Shown: positions 48,239 to 58,867 of the stretch, one piece after another
How the letters are laid out: each line of letters begins with the position of its first letter
Position numbering within the stretch: the stretch's first letter is position 1
Assembly: GCF_002871005.1 (NCBI RefSeq)
Contig: NZ_PHSN01000018.1
Coordinates: forward strand, 123,122 to 187,121
Source of the DNA: Acidimangrovimonas sediminis
GTDB lineage: Bacteria > Pseudomonadota > Alphaproteobacteria > Rhodobacterales > Rhodobacteraceae
Direction: 5' to 3'
Length of the DNA stretch: 64,000 bases
Program-made: the position numbers and the translations under genes
Notes under the pieces: generated by a model
Databases searched by the model: none
Told to the model about the DNA's origin: nothing
Seen by the model: only the letters and a program-made list of their open reading frames with translations

Positions 48239-49204
48239 ATGCGGATCGCGGAAGAGGTGACGTTCGGCGGATCGGGGTTGGACCGGGCGGCGCATCTGCG
48301 CGGCGATGCCGGTGAAGAGGCCCGGCTCGCCGCGGATCCGGCGGCCCGGGTGCTGCCGTTCTGGCGGATGAAGCCGCTTCTGGCGGGCGATGCGCTGACG
48401 CGGCTGGCGCCGGATCACCCGGCGCTAGCCTCCGCGGCAGAGGATGCGCTGCGGATCTTCCTCGGCCTCGACGAGAACGGCCCGGTCTTCGCGCTCGACT
48501 TGTCGGCCTGGCTGCCCGAGGGGCTGGACGAAACCGCGCTCGGCGGCTTCCTCGACCAGAGCGAACAGCGACACCCGGCGCTGCCCGACGATCATGCCTT
48601 CACCGAGCTGCGCGCCGCGATGACCCGGCTGACCCCGCGCGATGCCGAGCTGGCCGCGATGGCGCGTGCGCTCTTCGCCTGGCATGCGAGCCACGGGTTC
48701 TGCGCCCGCTGCGGTGCGAAAAGCGACGTGTCGTCGGCCGGCTGGCAGCGCCAGTGCCCGGCCTGTGGCGCGCCCCATTTTCCGCGCACCGACCCGGTCG
48801 TCATCATGCTGATCACGCATGGAAATTCGGTCCTGCTTGGTCGTTCGCCCGGCTGGCCCGAGGGGATGTATTCCCTGCTCGCCGGCTTTGTCGAACCGGG
48901 CGAGACGCTGGAGGCCGCGGTGCGCCGCGAGGTCTACGAGGAGGCCGGCGTCGAGGTTGGCCGCGTGGGATACCTTGCCAGCCAGCCCTGGCCCTTCCCC
49001 GCCTCGCTGATGATCGGTTGCCGGGGTGAGGCGCTGAGCCGCGAGATCACCATAGATCCCGCCGAGATCGAGGATGCGCTGTGGCTCCCGCGGGAGGAGG
49101 CGTTGCAGGCGATGGCGGGGTTGCATCCGCGCATCAAACCGGCCCGAAAGGGCGCGATCGCCCATTTCCTTCTGTCCAACTGGCTTGCGGACCGGCTGGA
49201 TTGA
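48239..49204 (+). CDS. nudC: NADH pyrophosphatase (NAD+ diphosphatase), Nudix
   Basis: A 321-residue NudC. It has a zinc ribbon (CARCGAKSDVS...CPACGAPHFPR), the Nudix box GFVEPGETLEAAVRREVYEE, and the NudC-specific SQPWPFPASLMIG array downstream. It cleaves NAD(H) to NMN(H) and AMP and can remove NAD caps from RNA. ATG 48239 has GGAGGGCAGGG just upstream, rather than the longer frame from 48125. It is divergent from the broken nucleotidase gene. Confidence 0.93.
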   Translation: MRIAEEVTFGGSGLDRAAHLRGDAGEEARLAADPAARVLPFWRMKPLLAGDALTRLAPDHPALASAAEDALRIFLGLDENGPVFALDLSAWLPEGLDETALGGFLDQSEQRHPALPDDHAFTELRAAMTRLTPRDAELAAMARALFAWHASHGFCARCGAKSDVSSAGWQRQCPACGAPHFPRTDPVVIMLITHGNSVLLGRSPGWPEGMYSLLAGFVEPGETLEAAVRREVYEEAGVEVGRVGYLASQPWPFPASLMIGCRGEALSREITIDPAEIEDALWLPREEALQAMAGLHPRIKPARKGAIAHFLLSNWLADRLD

Positions 49205-49266
49205 TCCCAGATTGGCGCGCCTGATCAGGCGGGCGGGTCAGACGGGCGTGGCAGAGGGGCTCTTGC

Positions 49267-49737
49267 ATGCAGTTTTCGACGCGGGAAGATATCGAGGCGC
49301 CGATCGGCTTCGTCTTCGACCAGCTTTCCGATTTCGACGGGTTCGAGCGGGCCGCCCTGCGCCGGGGGATCGAGGTGGTGCGCACCGACCGGCTGTCTGA
49401 ACCGGGGCCCGGGATGGCCTGGCGCACGCTGTTCACCATGCGCGGCAAGCGGCGCCGGATGGAGGTGACGCTACAGGGCTACGAAGTCCCCGGGCGGCTG
49501 ATGTTCGATGGCGAATCGAAGAACCTGTCGGGGGAACTGTCGCTGGATCTGGTCGACCTCTCCCCCCGGCGGACCCGCGTGGTGGTCAAGCTCGACGTGC
49601 AGCCGCTGAGCCTTCCGGCACGGATCATGCTGCAGTCACTGCGCCTCGCGAAGGCCAAGACGCAGGACAAGTTCCGCACCCGCATCCGCGACCAGGCCCG
49701 CGAGATCGAGCACCGCTACCGCCGCGGCGCCGCCTGA
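49267..49737 (+). CDS. SRPBCC family lipid/ligand-binding-fold protein
   Basis: A 156-residue protein with a START/Bet v1-like pattern. It starts MQFSTREDIEAPIGFVFDQL, has central beta strands, and a long C-terminal helix rich in Lys/Arg/Gln (AKTQDKFRTRIRDQAREIE). Polyketide cyclase-like SRPBCC relatives bind hydrophobic ligands, but no specific role is visible. Follows nudC after 62 bases. Confidence 0.75.
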   Translation: MQFSTREDIEAPIGFVFDQLSDFDGFERAALRRGIEVVRTDRLSEPGPGMAWRTLFTMRGKRRRMEVTLQGYEVPGRLMFDGESKNLSGELSLDLVDLSPRRTRVVVKLDVQPLSLPARIMLQSLRLAKAKTQDKFRTRIRDQAREIEHRYRRGAA

Positions 49738-49749
49738 GCGGCCCGCGGC

Positions 49750-49799
49750 CCAAGAGTTTTATCTAAAACTCTTGGCAAAACTCTTGAGGAAGAGTTTTG
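49750..49799. terminator. Two tandem hairpins between convergent genes
   Basis: First hairpin: perfect 12-base arms CCAAGAGTTTTA (49750-49761) and TAAAACTCTTGG (49764-49775). Second: CAAAACTCTT (49776-49785) and AAGAGTTTTG (49790-49799). The four arms share the same word, so alternative pairings are possible. They lie between the SRPBCC gene and the convergent pheA and provide U-rich ends in both directions. Confidence 0.75.
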
Positions 49800-49818
49800 G
49801 CCCCTGGCCGGTGGTGGC

Positions 49819-50664
49819 TCAGCGCGCCATCTCGTGGCGCTTGGGGTCTGCGGGGTAGGTGCCCAGAAGCTTCATCTGGCTGGTGAAATACCGCAACTCC
49901 TCCAGCGCGAGCTGGACGTTGCGGTCGTCGGGATGGCCCTCGATATCGGCGTAGAACTGGGTCGCGGTGAAGTTGCCGTCGACCATGTAGCTTTCGAGCT
50001 TGGTCATGTTGACGCCGTTGGTCGCGAAGCCGCCCATCGCCTTGTAGAGCGCGGCGGGAATGTTGCGCACGCGGAACACGAAGGTGGTCATCATGCCGCT
50101 GTCGCCACGGCGCTTCAGGTCGGGCGCGCGCGCCATGACGAGGAAGCGCGTGGTGTTGTGGGCGTGATCCTCGATGTGCCGCGCCAGCACGTCGAGGCCG
50201 TAGACCTCTGCCGCCAGTTCCGAGGCCAGCGCCGCATCCGCCTTTTCGCCGCGTTCGGCCACCTCGCGCGCGGCGCGGGCGTTGTCGGAACTCACCTTGC
50301 CCTGGATCCCGTGGCTGCGCAGGAAGGTTGCGCATTGCGGCAGCAGCACGAGGTGGCTGTGGGCGCGCTCGACCTCTTCCAGCCGGGTGCCGGGCACGCC
50401 GAGAAGGTTGATGTGCACCCGAACGAAGGCTTCGCCGATGATGTGCAGCCCGGATTCGGGCAGCAGGCGGTGGATGTCGGCGACCCGCCCGTAGGTGGTG
50501 TTCTCGACCGGCAGCATGGCAAGGTCGACATCGCCCTTGCGGCACAGCTCCACGGCGTCTTCGAAGGTGGCGCAGGGCACGGGCTCCATATCGGGATGCG
50601 CCTCGCGGCAAGCCTGGTGGGAATAGGCCCCAAGCTCGCCCTGGAAGGAAATTCTGCCGCTCAT
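49819..50664 (-). CDS. pheA: Prephenate dehydratase
   Basis: A 281-residue monofunctional enzyme converting prephenate to phenylpyruvate in phenylalanine synthesis. The catalytic domain starts ISFQGELGAYSHQAC and includes the HNTTRFLVM motif with the active-site threonine-arginine. The C-terminal ACT domain has the phenylalanine-binding GGFATNGVNMTKLESY region, implying feedback inhibition. ATG 50664 is chosen over GTG 50670, with GAGAGGTG upstream. It is divergent from the cytochrome c552 gene. Confidence 0.93.
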   Translation of the reverse strand: MSGRISFQGELGAYSHQACREAHPDMEPVPCATFEDAVELCRKGDVDLAMLPVENTTYGRVADIHRLLPESGLHIIGEAFVRVHINLLGVPGTRLEEVERAHSHLVLLPQCATFLRSHGIQGKVSSDNARAAREVAERGEKADAALASELAAEVYGLDVLARHIEDHAHNTTRFLVMARAPDLKRRGDSGMMTTFVFRVRNIPAALYKAMGGFATNGVNMTKLESYMVDGNFTATQFYADIEGHPDDRNVQLALEELRYFTSQMKLLGTYPADPKRHEMAR

Positions 50665-50789
50665 CTTCACCTCTCGTCTCTATCCCTTGCCCGCCCCCCG
50701 GGGCACTCGGTCGCGGTAACTAAAACTTGAAAACGCGACTTGGAAGCGGATACATACCTCAAATTCCGATAAACGGGACACGTTGCATC

Positions 50790-51290
50790 ATGACCTTCAC
50801 GAAGATTTTCGGGGCGCTGTGCGGTGCGCTCCTGGTGTTCCTTCTGATCAACTGGGCCGCGGGGGGGATCTACACCGATGGCGTGAACTATGCCACCGGC
50901 GACAAGCAGGCCTACACGATCGACACCGGCGAGGAGAAACCCGCCGCTGCCAAGGATGCGGGCCCCACCTTCGACGAGCTTTTCGCCAAGGCGGATCCGG
51001 CCAAGGGCGAGAAGATCTTCAGCAAGTGCAAGGCCTGTCACAAGATCGACGGCAACAACGCGGTGGGGCCGCATCTGAACGGCGTCGTCGGGCGTCAGGT
51101 CGCCTCGGTCTCCGATTTCAGCTACAGCGATGCGCTGAAGGGGCTGGGCGGGGAATGGACCCCGGATCGTATCCAGCAGTTCATCGAGAATCCCAAGAAA
51201 TACGCGCCGGGCACCAAGATGGGCTTTGCCGGGCTTTCGAAGGTGGCGGACCGCGCCGACGTGATCGCCTTCCTGGCCACCCAGAAGTAA
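50790..51290 (+). CDS. cycM: Membrane-anchored cytochrome c552 (CycM-like)
   Basis: A 166-residue c-type cytochrome held by an uncleaved N-terminal helix (about 7-26). A linker leads to a class I cytochrome domain with C80-K-A-C83-H84 and the axial M144 in GTKMGFAGL. In Paracoccus and relatives this protein shuttles electrons from the bc1 complex to the aa3 oxidase, and petABC lies in this window. ATG 50790 replaces a longer frame from 50727. Confidence 0.9.
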   Translation: MTFTKIFGALCGALLVFLLINWAAGGIYTDGVNYATGDKQAYTIDTGEEKPAAAKDAGPTFDELFAKADPAKGEKIFSKCKACHKIDGNNAVGPHLNGVVGRQVASVSDFSYSDALKGLGGEWTPDRIQQFIENPKKYAPGTKMGFAGLSKVADRADVIAFLATQK

Positions 51291-51489
51291 CCTGCGCCCC
51301 ATCTCCGGGCTCGGACCGGCCGCCCCCCTGGGGCCGTTTCCGTTCCGGTGAGACCCGCGGAGCGGGGTGCATGCGCGGTGCCGGGCCGGTGACGGATTTG
51401 CGCCTTGCAGTTTCCGGCATGGGCAATAGCCTGTCTTGAACCCTGACGCCCCGTCCCCCGCGCCGGGAGCCCCGAGACCGGAGCCTTTC

Positions 51490-53463
51490 ATGCGATCCAC
51501 CCTTGCCGCCGATCCCGCCTTACCGCATCTGGGGCGCGCCGCTGCCCCCGCTGCCCGGGTTCTGGCGGTGATCGCCTGCGCCCTGCTTGCAGCGCCCGCC
51601 ATGGCGCAGACGGCGGAGACGCCTGCATCCTCCGCCGCACCGGCCGCGGCAGCGGGGTCGCAGGAGGGGGCGAAGGCGGAGCGGGGGGATGTGATCACCT
51701 CGTACGGCATCTCGACCTTCGGCAAGCTTAAGTACCCCGAAGGGTTCAAGCATCTTGACTACGTCAACCCGGACGCGCCGAAGGGGGGCGAGATCTCGGA
51801 ATGGCAGTTCGGCGGGTTCGACAACATGAACCCCTATACCGTGCAGGGCCGTGCCGCGGGATTGTCGTCGATCTTCTACGAATCCCTGATGGTCGGCACC
51901 GATGACGAGGTCGGGGCGTCCTACTGCCTGATCTGCAAGACGCTTGAATATCCCAAGGATCGGGCCTGGGTGATCTTCACCCTCCGGCCCGACGTGACCT
52001 TCTCGGACGGCACGCCGATGACTGCCGAGGATGTGAAATTCTCCTACGAGCAGTTCCGCGATCATGGCCTTCCCAGCCTGCGCGCCGTGCTGCAGCGGCA
52101 GGTGGAAAGTGCCGAGGTCCTGGGCAAGCTGAAGGTCAAGTTCACCTTCAAGACGGGCGTGCCGACCCGCGACCTGCCCGCCACCGTCGGCGGCCTGCCG
52201 ATCTTCGAGAAGGCGGAGTTCGTGCGCGACAAGCGCAGCCTGGAGGAAAGCAGCCTGAAGCCGTTCGTGGGCTCGGGCCCCTATGTTCTCGATCACATGA
52301 ACACGGGGCAGGAGATCGTCTACAAGCGCAACCCGGACTACTGGGGCTGGAAACAGCCGCTGAACGTCGGTCGCTGGAACTTCGACAAGATCCGGCTGGA
52401 GTATTACGCCGACTACAACGCCGCTTTCGAGGGCTTCAAGGGCGGCACCTACACCTTCCGGTCGGAGGCGTCGTCGAAGCTCTGGGCGACCGGCTACAAC
52501 TTCCCGGGGGTGCAGAAGGGCAATGTGAAGAAGGTCGAGCTGCCCAACGGCAATCTTGCCACCAGCCAGAGCTTCATCTTCAACCTGCGCAAGCCGAGGT
52601 TTCAGGATATCCGTGTGCGCGAGGCGATCGCGCTGATGTTCAACTTCGAATGGTCGAACAAGACGCTGTTCTACGGGGTCTACGACAGGCTCACCTCGTT
52701 CTGGCAGAACTCGGACCTCGCGGCGAAGGGCAAGCCTTCGCCAGCCGAACAGGCGCTGCTGAAACCGGTGGCGAAGGACTTCCCTGGCGATATCCTGACC
52801 GACGAGGCGGCAATGCCCGAGCCCTCGGGTGAACGTCAGCTTGACCGCCGCAACCTGCGCCGCGCGTCGAAGCTGCTGGATGCGGCGGGGTGGAAGGTCG
52901 GCCCGGACGGGATGCGCGAGAACGCGCAAGGCGAAAAGCTGCGGGTCGAGTTCCTGAACGACAGCCCCAGCTTTGATCGCGTCATCAACCCCCTGGTCGA
53001 GAACCTGCGCCGACTGGGTGTCGACGCGGTCAACACCCGGGTCGACAACGCCCAGATGACCGACCGCGAGCGCACGCATGATTTCGACGTCATCACCGCG
53101 CAATTCCCGATGTCGCTGATTCCCGGTTCGGGGCTGGAACAGTTCTTCGGCTCGAAAAGCGCGGATGCGGGGGAATTCAACAAGATGGGGTTGGAGAATC
53201 CCGGTGTCGACAAGCTGATCGGCGATGTCGAGGCGGCGGACAGCCAAGGCGATCTCGACACAGCCGTGCATGCGCTGGACCGGGCGCTCCGGTCGCTGCA
53301 CTTCTGGATCCCGCAATGGTACAACGCGCATTACCTCGTGGCCTATTACGACATCTTCGACCACCCCAAGACCCTGCCGCCCTACGCGCTGGGAGAGCTG
53401 GACCTGTGGTGGTATGACAAGGACAAAGCCGCCAAGCTGAAGGCGGAGGGCGTGCGCTTCTAG
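51490..53463 (+). CDS. yejA: Peptide ABC transporter, periplasmic binding protein YejA-like
   Basis: A 657-residue family 5 solute-binding protein. The signal peptide ends about AAPAMAQ, followed by an Ala-rich linker. The YejA hallmark [17 protein letters not shown] begins the mature domain. [10 protein letters not shown] and RNPDYWGW are typical of oligopeptide binding proteins. In enterobacteria YejABEF imports peptide-nucleotide microcin C and related peptides; here general peptide uptake is likely. ATG 51490 is preferred over TTG 51436. The 199 bases upstream hold no other gene. Confidence 0.9.
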   Translation: MRSTLAADPALPHLGRAAAPAARVLAVIACALLAAPAMAQTAETPASSAAPAAAAGSQEGAKAERGDVITSYGISTFGKLKYPEGFKHLDYVNPDAPKGGEISEWQFGGFDNMNPYTVQGRAAGLSSIFYESLMVGTDDEVGASYCLICKTLEYPKDRAWVIFTLRPDVTFSDGTPMTAEDVKFSYEQFRDHGLPSLRAVLQRQVESAEVLGKLKVKFTFKTGVPTRDLPATVGGLPIFEKAEFVRDKRSLEESSLKPFVGSGPYVLDHMNTGQEIVYKRNPDYWGWKQPLNVGRWNFDKIRLEYYADYNAAFEGFKGGTYTFRSEASSKLWATGYNFPGVQKGNVKKVELPNGNLATSQSFIFNLRKPRFQDIRVREAIALMFNFEWSNKTLFYGVYDRLTSFWQNSDLAAKGKPSPAEQALLKPVAKDFPGDILTDEAAMPEPSGERQLDRRNLRRASKLLDAAGWKVGPDGMRENAQGEKLRVEFLNDSPSFDRVINPLVENLRRLGVDAVNTRVDNAQMTDRERTHDFDVITAQFPMSLIPGSGLEQFFGSKSADAGEFNKMGLENPGVDKLIGDVEAADSQGDLDTAVHALDRALRSLHFWIPQWYNAHYLVAYYDIFDHPKTLPPYALGELDLWWYDKDKAAKLKAEGVRF

Positions 53464-53497
53464 TGCCGCCCGCGAACGACAAAGACGGCAGGAGAGC

Positions 53498-54589
53498 ATG
53501 GGCGCCTACATTCTGCGCAGGCTGTTGCTGATGATCCCGACTCTGGTGGGGATCATGGTGATCAACTTCACGCTGACCCAGTTCGTGCCCGGCGGCCCGA
53601 TCGAACAGATCATCGCCAAGGTGCAGGGACAGGGCGACGTGTTCCAGAACATCGCGGGCGGCGGCGACGCCGGCCAGATGCAAAGCCAGGCGCAGGGGGA
53701 CAATTCCAAGTACCTCGGCGCCCGCGGCCTGCCGCCCGAGTTCATCAAGCAACTGGAAAAGCAGTTCGGCTTCGACAAGCCGCCGCTGGAACGCTTTCTC
53801 GACATGATGTGGAACTACCTCCACTTCAATTTCGGCAAGAGCTATTTCCAGTCGGTTTCCGTGGTGCACCTGGTGCTTGAGAAGATCCCGGTGTCGTTGT
53901 CGCTGGGGCTGTGGTCGACGCTGATCGCCTATCTCGTGTCGATCCCGCTGGGCATCCGCAAGGCGGTGAAGGACGGCTCGCGCTTCGATACCTGGACGAG
54001 CGGAGCGATCATCGTGGGCTATGCGATCCCCGGGTTCCTGTTCGCGATCCTGCTTCTGGTGCTGTTCGCCGGCGGCAGCTACTGGCGGCTCTTTCCGCTC
54101 AAGGGGCTGGTGTCGGACAACTGGGACCAGATGGACTGGATCCACAGGATCCTCGATTATTTCTGGCACATCACCCTTCCGGTGATCGCCTCGACCATCT
54201 CCAGCTTTGCCACGCTGACGCTGCTGACGAAGAACTCCTTCCTCGAGGAGATCAAGAAGCACTACGTGATGACCGCCCGCGCCAAGGGCCTGACCGAGCG
54301 GAAGGTGCTTTACGGCCACGTCTTCCGCAACGCGATGCTGATCGTGATCGCGGGCTTTCCAGCGGTCTTCGTCAGCGTGTTCTTCGGCGGGTCGGTGATC
54401 ATCGAGACGATCTTTTCCCTCGATGGCCTCGGCCGCCTTGGTTACGAGGCCGCGGTGTCGCGCGATTACCCGGTGATCTTCGGCACGCTCTTCGTCTTCG
54501 GCCTGATCGGCCTGGTGATGGGGCTGATTTCCGACCTGATGTATGTCTGGGTCGATCCCCGGATCGACTTCGAGACGCGGGAGACCTGA
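53498..54589 (+). CDS. yejB: Peptide ABC transporter permease YejB-like
   Basis: A 363-residue inner-membrane permease with six helices. It starts [19 protein letters not shown] and has the large periplasmic loop typical of YejB. The EAA loop is [20 protein letters not shown]. It pairs with the YejE-like permease; ATG preceded by GGCAGGAGAG. Confidence 0.93.
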   Translation: MGAYILRRLLLMIPTLVGIMVINFTLTQFVPGGPIEQIIAKVQGQGDVFQNIAGGGDAGQMQSQAQGDNSKYLGARGLPPEFIKQLEKQFGFDKPPLERFLDMMWNYLHFNFGKSYFQSVSVVHLVLEKIPVSLSLGLWSTLIAYLVSIPLGIRKAVKDGSRFDTWTSGAIIVGYAIPGFLFAILLLVLFAGGSYWRLFPLKGLVSDNWDQMDWIHRILDYFWHITLPVIASTISSFATLTLLTKNSFLEEIKKHYVMTARAKGLTERKVLYGHVFRNAMLIVIAGFPAVFVSVFFGGSVIIETIFSLDGLGRLGYEAAVSRDYPVIFGTLFVFGLIGLVMGLISDLMYVWVDPRIDFETRET

Positions 54590-54593
54590 CCGG

Positions 54594-55703
54594 ATGGCCG
54601 TTTCCGCGCTTAACCGCCGCCGCTGGCGCAACTTCCGCTCGAACCGGCGGGCCTTCTGGTCCTTCGTGATCTTCGTCGTGCTGTTCGGCCTGTCGCTGTT
54701 CGCCGAGTTCATCGCCAACGATCACCCGCTGCTGGTCAAGTACCGGGGCGAGGTCTACACCCCGATCTTCCATTTCTACCCCGAGACGGAATTCGGGGGA
54801 GAGTTCAAGACCGAGGCCGATTACCGCGATCCGGCGGTGAAATGCCTGATCAAGACGGGCGGTCTCGATCCATGTTTCGACGAACCCGAGAAGGTGATGG
54901 CCGAGGTCGCGAAGACCGGGGCCTATGACGGGCAGAAGGCGAACAGGGGCTGGATCCTCTGGCCCCCCATTCCCTACAGCTACAACACGATCAACAACGT
55001 CGACGGCGCCGCCCCCTCGGCGCCCGATGCCAAGCACTGGCTGGGCACCGACGACACCGCGCGCGACGTGCTGGCCCGGGTGATCTACGGCTTCCGCATG
55101 TCGGTGGCGTTCGCCCTTGTGGTGACGCTCTTCACCTCGCTTCTGGGCATCGCGGCGGGGGCGGTACAGGGCTATTTCGGCGGCTGGATCGACCTGATCT
55201 TCCAGCGGGTGATCGAGATCTGGGGATCGACGCCGATGCTTTACGTCATCATCATCGTCGCGGCGATCTGGCGCATGAACTTCTGGCTTCTGGTGGGGCT
55301 GGCCGTCCTCTTCGGCTGGACCGCGCTTGTCCATGTCGTCCGGGCGGAGTTCCTGCGCGCGCGCAACTTCGAATACGTTCGCGCGGCCCGGGCGCTGGGG
55401 GTCAAGAACGGCGTCATCATGGTGCGTCACGTGCTGCCCAATGCCATGGTGGCGACGCTGACCTTCCTGCCCTTCATCATCACCGGCGCGATTTCCACCC
55501 TCGCCACGCTCGACTTCCTGGGCTTCGGCCTGCCGTCCTCGGCCCCGTCGCTGGGCGAGCTGACCTTGCAGGCGAAACAGAACCTCCAGGCGCCGTGGCT
55601 GGGCTTTTCCGCCTTCTTCACCTTCGCGATCATGCTCTCGCTTCTCGTCTTCATCTTCGAAGGCGTTCGCGATGCCTTCGACCCGAGGAAGACCTTCAGA
55701 TGA
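54594..55703 (+). CDS. yejE: Peptide ABC transporter permease YejE-like
   Basis: A 369-residue permease. It has the N-terminal RRWRNFRSNRRAFWSFVIF, a long first periplasmic loop, LGTDDTARDVLARVIYG, and an EAA loop NFEYVRAARALGVKNG. Its stop overlaps the start of the ATPase gene (ATGA), indicating translational coupling. It begins 4 bases after yejB; the longer frame from 54543 overlaps that gene. Confidence 0.93.
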   Translation: MAVSALNRRRWRNFRSNRRAFWSFVIFVVLFGLSLFAEFIANDHPLLVKYRGEVYTPIFHFYPETEFGGEFKTEADYRDPAVKCLIKTGGLDPCFDEPEKVMAEVAKTGAYDGQKANRGWILWPPIPYSYNTINNVDGAAPSAPDAKHWLGTDDTARDVLARVIYGFRMSVAFALVVTLFTSLLGIAAGAVQGYFGGWIDLIFQRVIEIWGSTPMLYVIIIVAAIWRMNFWLLVGLAVLFGWTALVHVVRAEFLRARNFEYVRAARALGVKNGVIMVRHVLPNAMVATLTFLPFIITGAISTLATLDFLGFGLPSSAPSLGELTLQAKQNLQAPWLGFSAFFTFAIMLSLLVFIFEGVRDAFDPRKTFR

Positions 55704-57316
55704 GTGCGCCAGTCCTAGATATCCGCGACCTCAGGGTCAGCTTCCGGCAGGACGGCAAGATCACCGAGGCGGTCAAGGGCGTGAGCTTTTCCGTGGGCCG
55801 CGGCGAGACCGTCGCGCTGGTGGGGGAAAGCGGCTCGGGCAAGTCGGTGACGGCGCTGTCCACCGTGCAGCTTCTGGGCGAGGCGGCCGAGGTCTCGGGC
55901 TCCGTCACCTACATGGGTCGCGAAATGGTCGGCGCGCCGGAGGCGCAGCTGCGTGCGGTGCGCGGCAATGACATCAGCTTCATCTTCCAGGAGCCGATGA
56001 CCTCGCTCAACCCGTTGCACACGCTGGAAAAGCAGATCACCGAAAGTCTCGCCCTGCACCAGGGGCTGCGGGGCGCCAAGGCCCGTGCCCGGGTGATCGA
56101 GCTCTTGACCAAGGTGGGCATACGCGACCCCGAGGAACGGCTGGGCGCCTATCCGCACCAGCTCTCGGGCGGGCAGAGGCAGCGGGTGATGATCGCCATG
56201 GCGCTGGCCAACGGGCCGGACCTGCTGATTGCCGACGAACCCACCACGGCGCTGGACGTGACGATCCAGGCGACGATCCTAGACCTCCTGGCGGATCTGA
56301 AACGTGACGAGGGGATGAGCCTTCTGTTCATCACCCACGACCTGGGCATCGTGCGGCGCATCGCTGACCGGGTCTGCGTCATGCAGGGCGGCGAGATCGT
56401 GGAGGAGGGGCCCACGGCCGAGATCTTCGCCAACCCGCGGCATCCCTACACGCAGAAGCTGCTCGCGGCCGAGCCCACCGGCCGCCCAGGCCCGGTCAAG
56501 CCCGGCGCCGAGGAGATCGTGGCGACCAAGGGCCTGCGCGTCTGGTTCCCGATCCAGCGCGGTTTCCTGCGCCGCACCGTGGGGCACGTGAAGGCGGTGA
56601 ACGCGGCCAATATCTCCGTCCGTGCGGGCGAGACGCTGGGCGTGGTCGGCGAAAGCGGCTCGGGCAAGACGACGCTGGCGCTGGCGGTGATGCGGCTGAT
56701 CTCGTCCGAGGGGCCGATCGTCTATCTCGGAAAGGATATCCAGGGCTGGAAGACGCGGGCGATGCGGCCCCTGCGGCGCGACATGCAGATCGTGTTCCAG
56801 GATCCGTTCGGCAGCCTGTCGCCGCGGATGACGGTGGAACAGATCATCGCCGAGGGGCTGGGCGTGCATGGCACCGCACCGGGCAAGGACCGTCGCCAGA
56901 TGGTGTCGGAGATCATGGCAGAGGTCGGCCTCGACCCCGCCGCGATGGAACGCTACCCGCACGAATTTTCGGGCGGGCAGCGCCAGCGGATCGCCATTGC
57001 CCGCGCCATGATCCTGCGGCCGCGCCTCGTGGTGCTAGACGAACCGACCAGCGCGCTGGACATGACGGTGCAGGTGCAGATCGTCGATCTGTTGCGCGAC
57101 CTCCAGCGGCGCCACGGCCTGGCCTACCTCTTCATCAGCCACGACCTGCGCGTCGTGCGCGCGCTGTCGCACAAGGTGATGGTGATGCGGGCGGGCGATG
57201 TGATCGAGACCGGCGAGGGCGACGCCGTCTTCGACGCCCCGCGTGAGGAATACACCCGCGCCCTGCTGGCCGCCGCCTTCAACCTGACGCCCTCCGCCGC
57301 GATCGAGGAAGCCTGA
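55700..57316 (+). CDS. yejF: Peptide ABC transporter dual ATPase YejF-like
   Basis: A 538-residue protein with two complete ATPase domains. The first has Walker A GESGSGKS (42-49), signature LSGGQRQRV and Walker [13 protein letters not shown]. The second has GESGSGKTT (about 317-325), [12 protein letters not shown] and [12 protein letters not shown]. It powers uptake by the YejBE channel. Its stop TGA shares a base with the ATG of the PaiB-like gene. Confidence 0.95.
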   Translation: MSAPVLDIRDLRVSFRQDGKITEAVKGVSFSVGRGETVALVGESGSGKSVTALSTVQLLGEAAEVSGSVTYMGREMVGAPEAQLRAVRGNDISFIFQEPMTSLNPLHTLEKQITESLALHQGLRGAKARARVIELLTKVGIRDPEERLGAYPHQLSGGQRQRVMIAMALANGPDLLIADEPTTALDVTIQATILDLLADLKRDEGMSLLFITHDLGIVRRIADRVCVMQGGEIVEEGPTAEIFANPRHPYTQKLLAAEPTGRPGPVKPGAEEIVATKGLRVWFPIQRGFLRRTVGHVKAVNAANISVRAGETLGVVGESGSGKTTLALAVMRLISSEGPIVYLGKDIQGWKTRAMRPLRRDMQIVFQDPFGSLSPRMTVEQIIAEGLGVHGTAPGKDRRQMVSEIMAEVGLDPAAMERYPHEFSGGQRQRIAIARAMILRPRLVVLDEPTSALDMTVQVQIVDLLRDLQRRHGLAYLFISHDLRVVRALSHKVMVMRAGDVIETGEGDAVFDAPREEYTRALLAAAFNLTPSAAIEEA

Positions 57317-57942
57317 TGCACCCCAACCCCGCCTTCCGGCAGACCCCGCAGGAGCTCAACCTTCTGTTCGCCCGCGCCCGGGGGTTCGGCACGCTCGCGC
57401 TGAACGGGGCGGCGGGGCCGTTGATCTCGCACATTCCCTTCGTCCTGTCCGGGGATGGCCGGCACGCCGCGTTCCACCTTGTCCGCTCCAACCCGATCGC
57501 CCGGGCACTGGCCGAGGGCGCGCGCGACGCGGTCCTGGCGATCAGCGGGCCGCAGGGCTATGTCTCGCCCGATTGGTACGGGTCCGAAGACCAGGTGCCG
57601 ACGTGGAACTACGTCGCGGTGCACCTGCGCGGCCCGGTCGAGCTTTTGCCCCAAGAGGGGCTGCGCGCCCATCTCGATGCGCTGTCGGCGCGGTTCGAGG
57701 CGGATCTGGCGCCCAAGCTGCCCTGGACCGCGGACAAGATGACCGAGGGCGCGATGGAGCGGATGATGCGGCAGATCGTGCCCGCCCGACTGACGATCGC
57801 GCAGATCGACAGCACCTGGAAGCTGGGTCAGAACAAGCCCGAGACGGCGCGCCTTGGCGCGGCGGACGGGATCGAGGCGGCGGGCCTTTCCCCCGAGGCC
57901 GCGACCCTTGCCGCGCTGATGCGCGCGACGGATCCCGCCTGA
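57316..57942 (+). CDS. PaiB-like FMN-binding protein
   Basis: A 208-residue member of the PaiB/FMN-binding negative transcriptional regulator family. It has the [14 protein letters not shown] start, PLISHIPFVL and YVSPDWYGSEDQVPTWNYVA, a split-barrel flavin fold. The Bacillus protein represses protease and sporulation genes, but many members lack a DNA-binding domain and could be flavoenzymes. TGATG overlap with the transporter ATPase places it in the peptide-import operon. Confidence 0.85.
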   Translation: MHPNPAFRQTPQELNLLFARARGFGTLALNGAAGPLISHIPFVLSGDGRHAAFHLVRSNPIARALAEGARDAVLAISGPQGYVSPDWYGSEDQVPTWNYVAVHLRGPVELLPQEGLRAHLDALSARFEADLAPKLPWTADKMTEGAMERMMRQIVPARLTIAQIDSTWKLGQNKPETARLGAADGIEAAGLSPEAATLAALMRATDPA

Positions 57943-58067
57943 ACGCGAATCGCGTCGGAGATCTGGCCGCGCCCGCCTCGCCGCCATTTGCATTGCGCCG
58001 CCGGTGCCCTGCGTCCTAAGCTCACTGCGCAACTTGGGTCCGACCCCGGACCCGCGGGGAGGACAGG

Positions 58068-58676
58068 ATGAAGCTCTACCATTCGCCGACGTCGCCTTAT
58101 GTCCGCAAGGTCATGGTGGTGCTCAAGGAGACCGGGCAGGAGGGCGACGTCACCCTCGTGCCCGCGGCGGGAACCCCGATCGATCCGGGGACCATGCCGG
58201 TCGCCCAGAACCCGCTGGGCAAGATCCCGGCGCTGGAGCGCGGCGACGGCCCCACGCTGTATGACAGCCGCGTGATCTGCCGCTTTCTCGACGACCGCGC
58301 GGGGGCGGGCCTTTACCCGGCTGCGCCGCGCCTGTGGGATACGCTGACCCTCGAGGCGACGGCGGACGGCATGCTCGATGCCGCGATCCTCATGGTCTAC
58401 GAGGGGCGCACCCGCCCGCCCGAGCTGCACCACGCCCCCTGGGTCGAGGGCCAATGGGCCAAGATCGATCGCGCGCTCGACGCGATCGAGGCGCGCTGGA
58501 TGAGCCATCTGCATGGCGCGCTCGACATGGGCCAGATCGCTGTGGGCTGCGCGCTTGGCTATCTCGACTTCCGGCTCGATGCACGCGGTTGGCGAGAAGG
58601 GCGCGATCAGCTCGCGGCTTGGTATTCGGGCATTCTGGCGCGGCCGAGCATGGCCGCGACGATGCCGCCAGCGTGA
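58068..58676 (+). CDS. Glutathione S-transferase family protein
   Basis: A 202-residue GST. It has a thioredoxin-like N-terminal domain (MKLYHSPTSPYVRKVMVVLK; probable catalytic Ser in the TSPYVRK turn), the GSH-site NPLGKIPAL and YDSRVICRFLD, and a helical C-terminal domain. Substrate unknown. It stands alone between the yej operon and petABC with its own GGGGAGGACAGG ribosome site. Confidence 0.88.
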   Translation: MKLYHSPTSPYVRKVMVVLKETGQEGDVTLVPAAGTPIDPGTMPVAQNPLGKIPALERGDGPTLYDSRVICRFLDDRAGAGLYPAAPRLWDTLTLEATADGMLDAAILMVYEGRTRPPELHHAPWVEGQWAKIDRALDAIEARWMSHLHGALDMGQIAVGCALGYLDFRLDARGWREGRDQLAAWYSGILARPSMAATMPPA

Positions 58677-58867
58677 GGTTGCGTGATCTGACGACGGGTC
58701 GGCGGGCGCGGCAACCAGGCATCAGCTACCTGCCGACCGGGGGGTGGGACGGTTTGACCGCTGGACGCAGAGGGTTTTGAGGTCTAAACACCCGCCCGTA
58801 AGGCCGTAGCAGAATTCACGGCTCCGTGAGTATGGGGCCGGCGAGGCCCGGGGAATGGAGGAAGCCT

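Noticed and set aside
48129..48260. 43-residue plus frame with a signal-like start upstream of nudC
   Set aside because: No ribosome-binding site, overlaps the nudC start and has no recognisable mature part.
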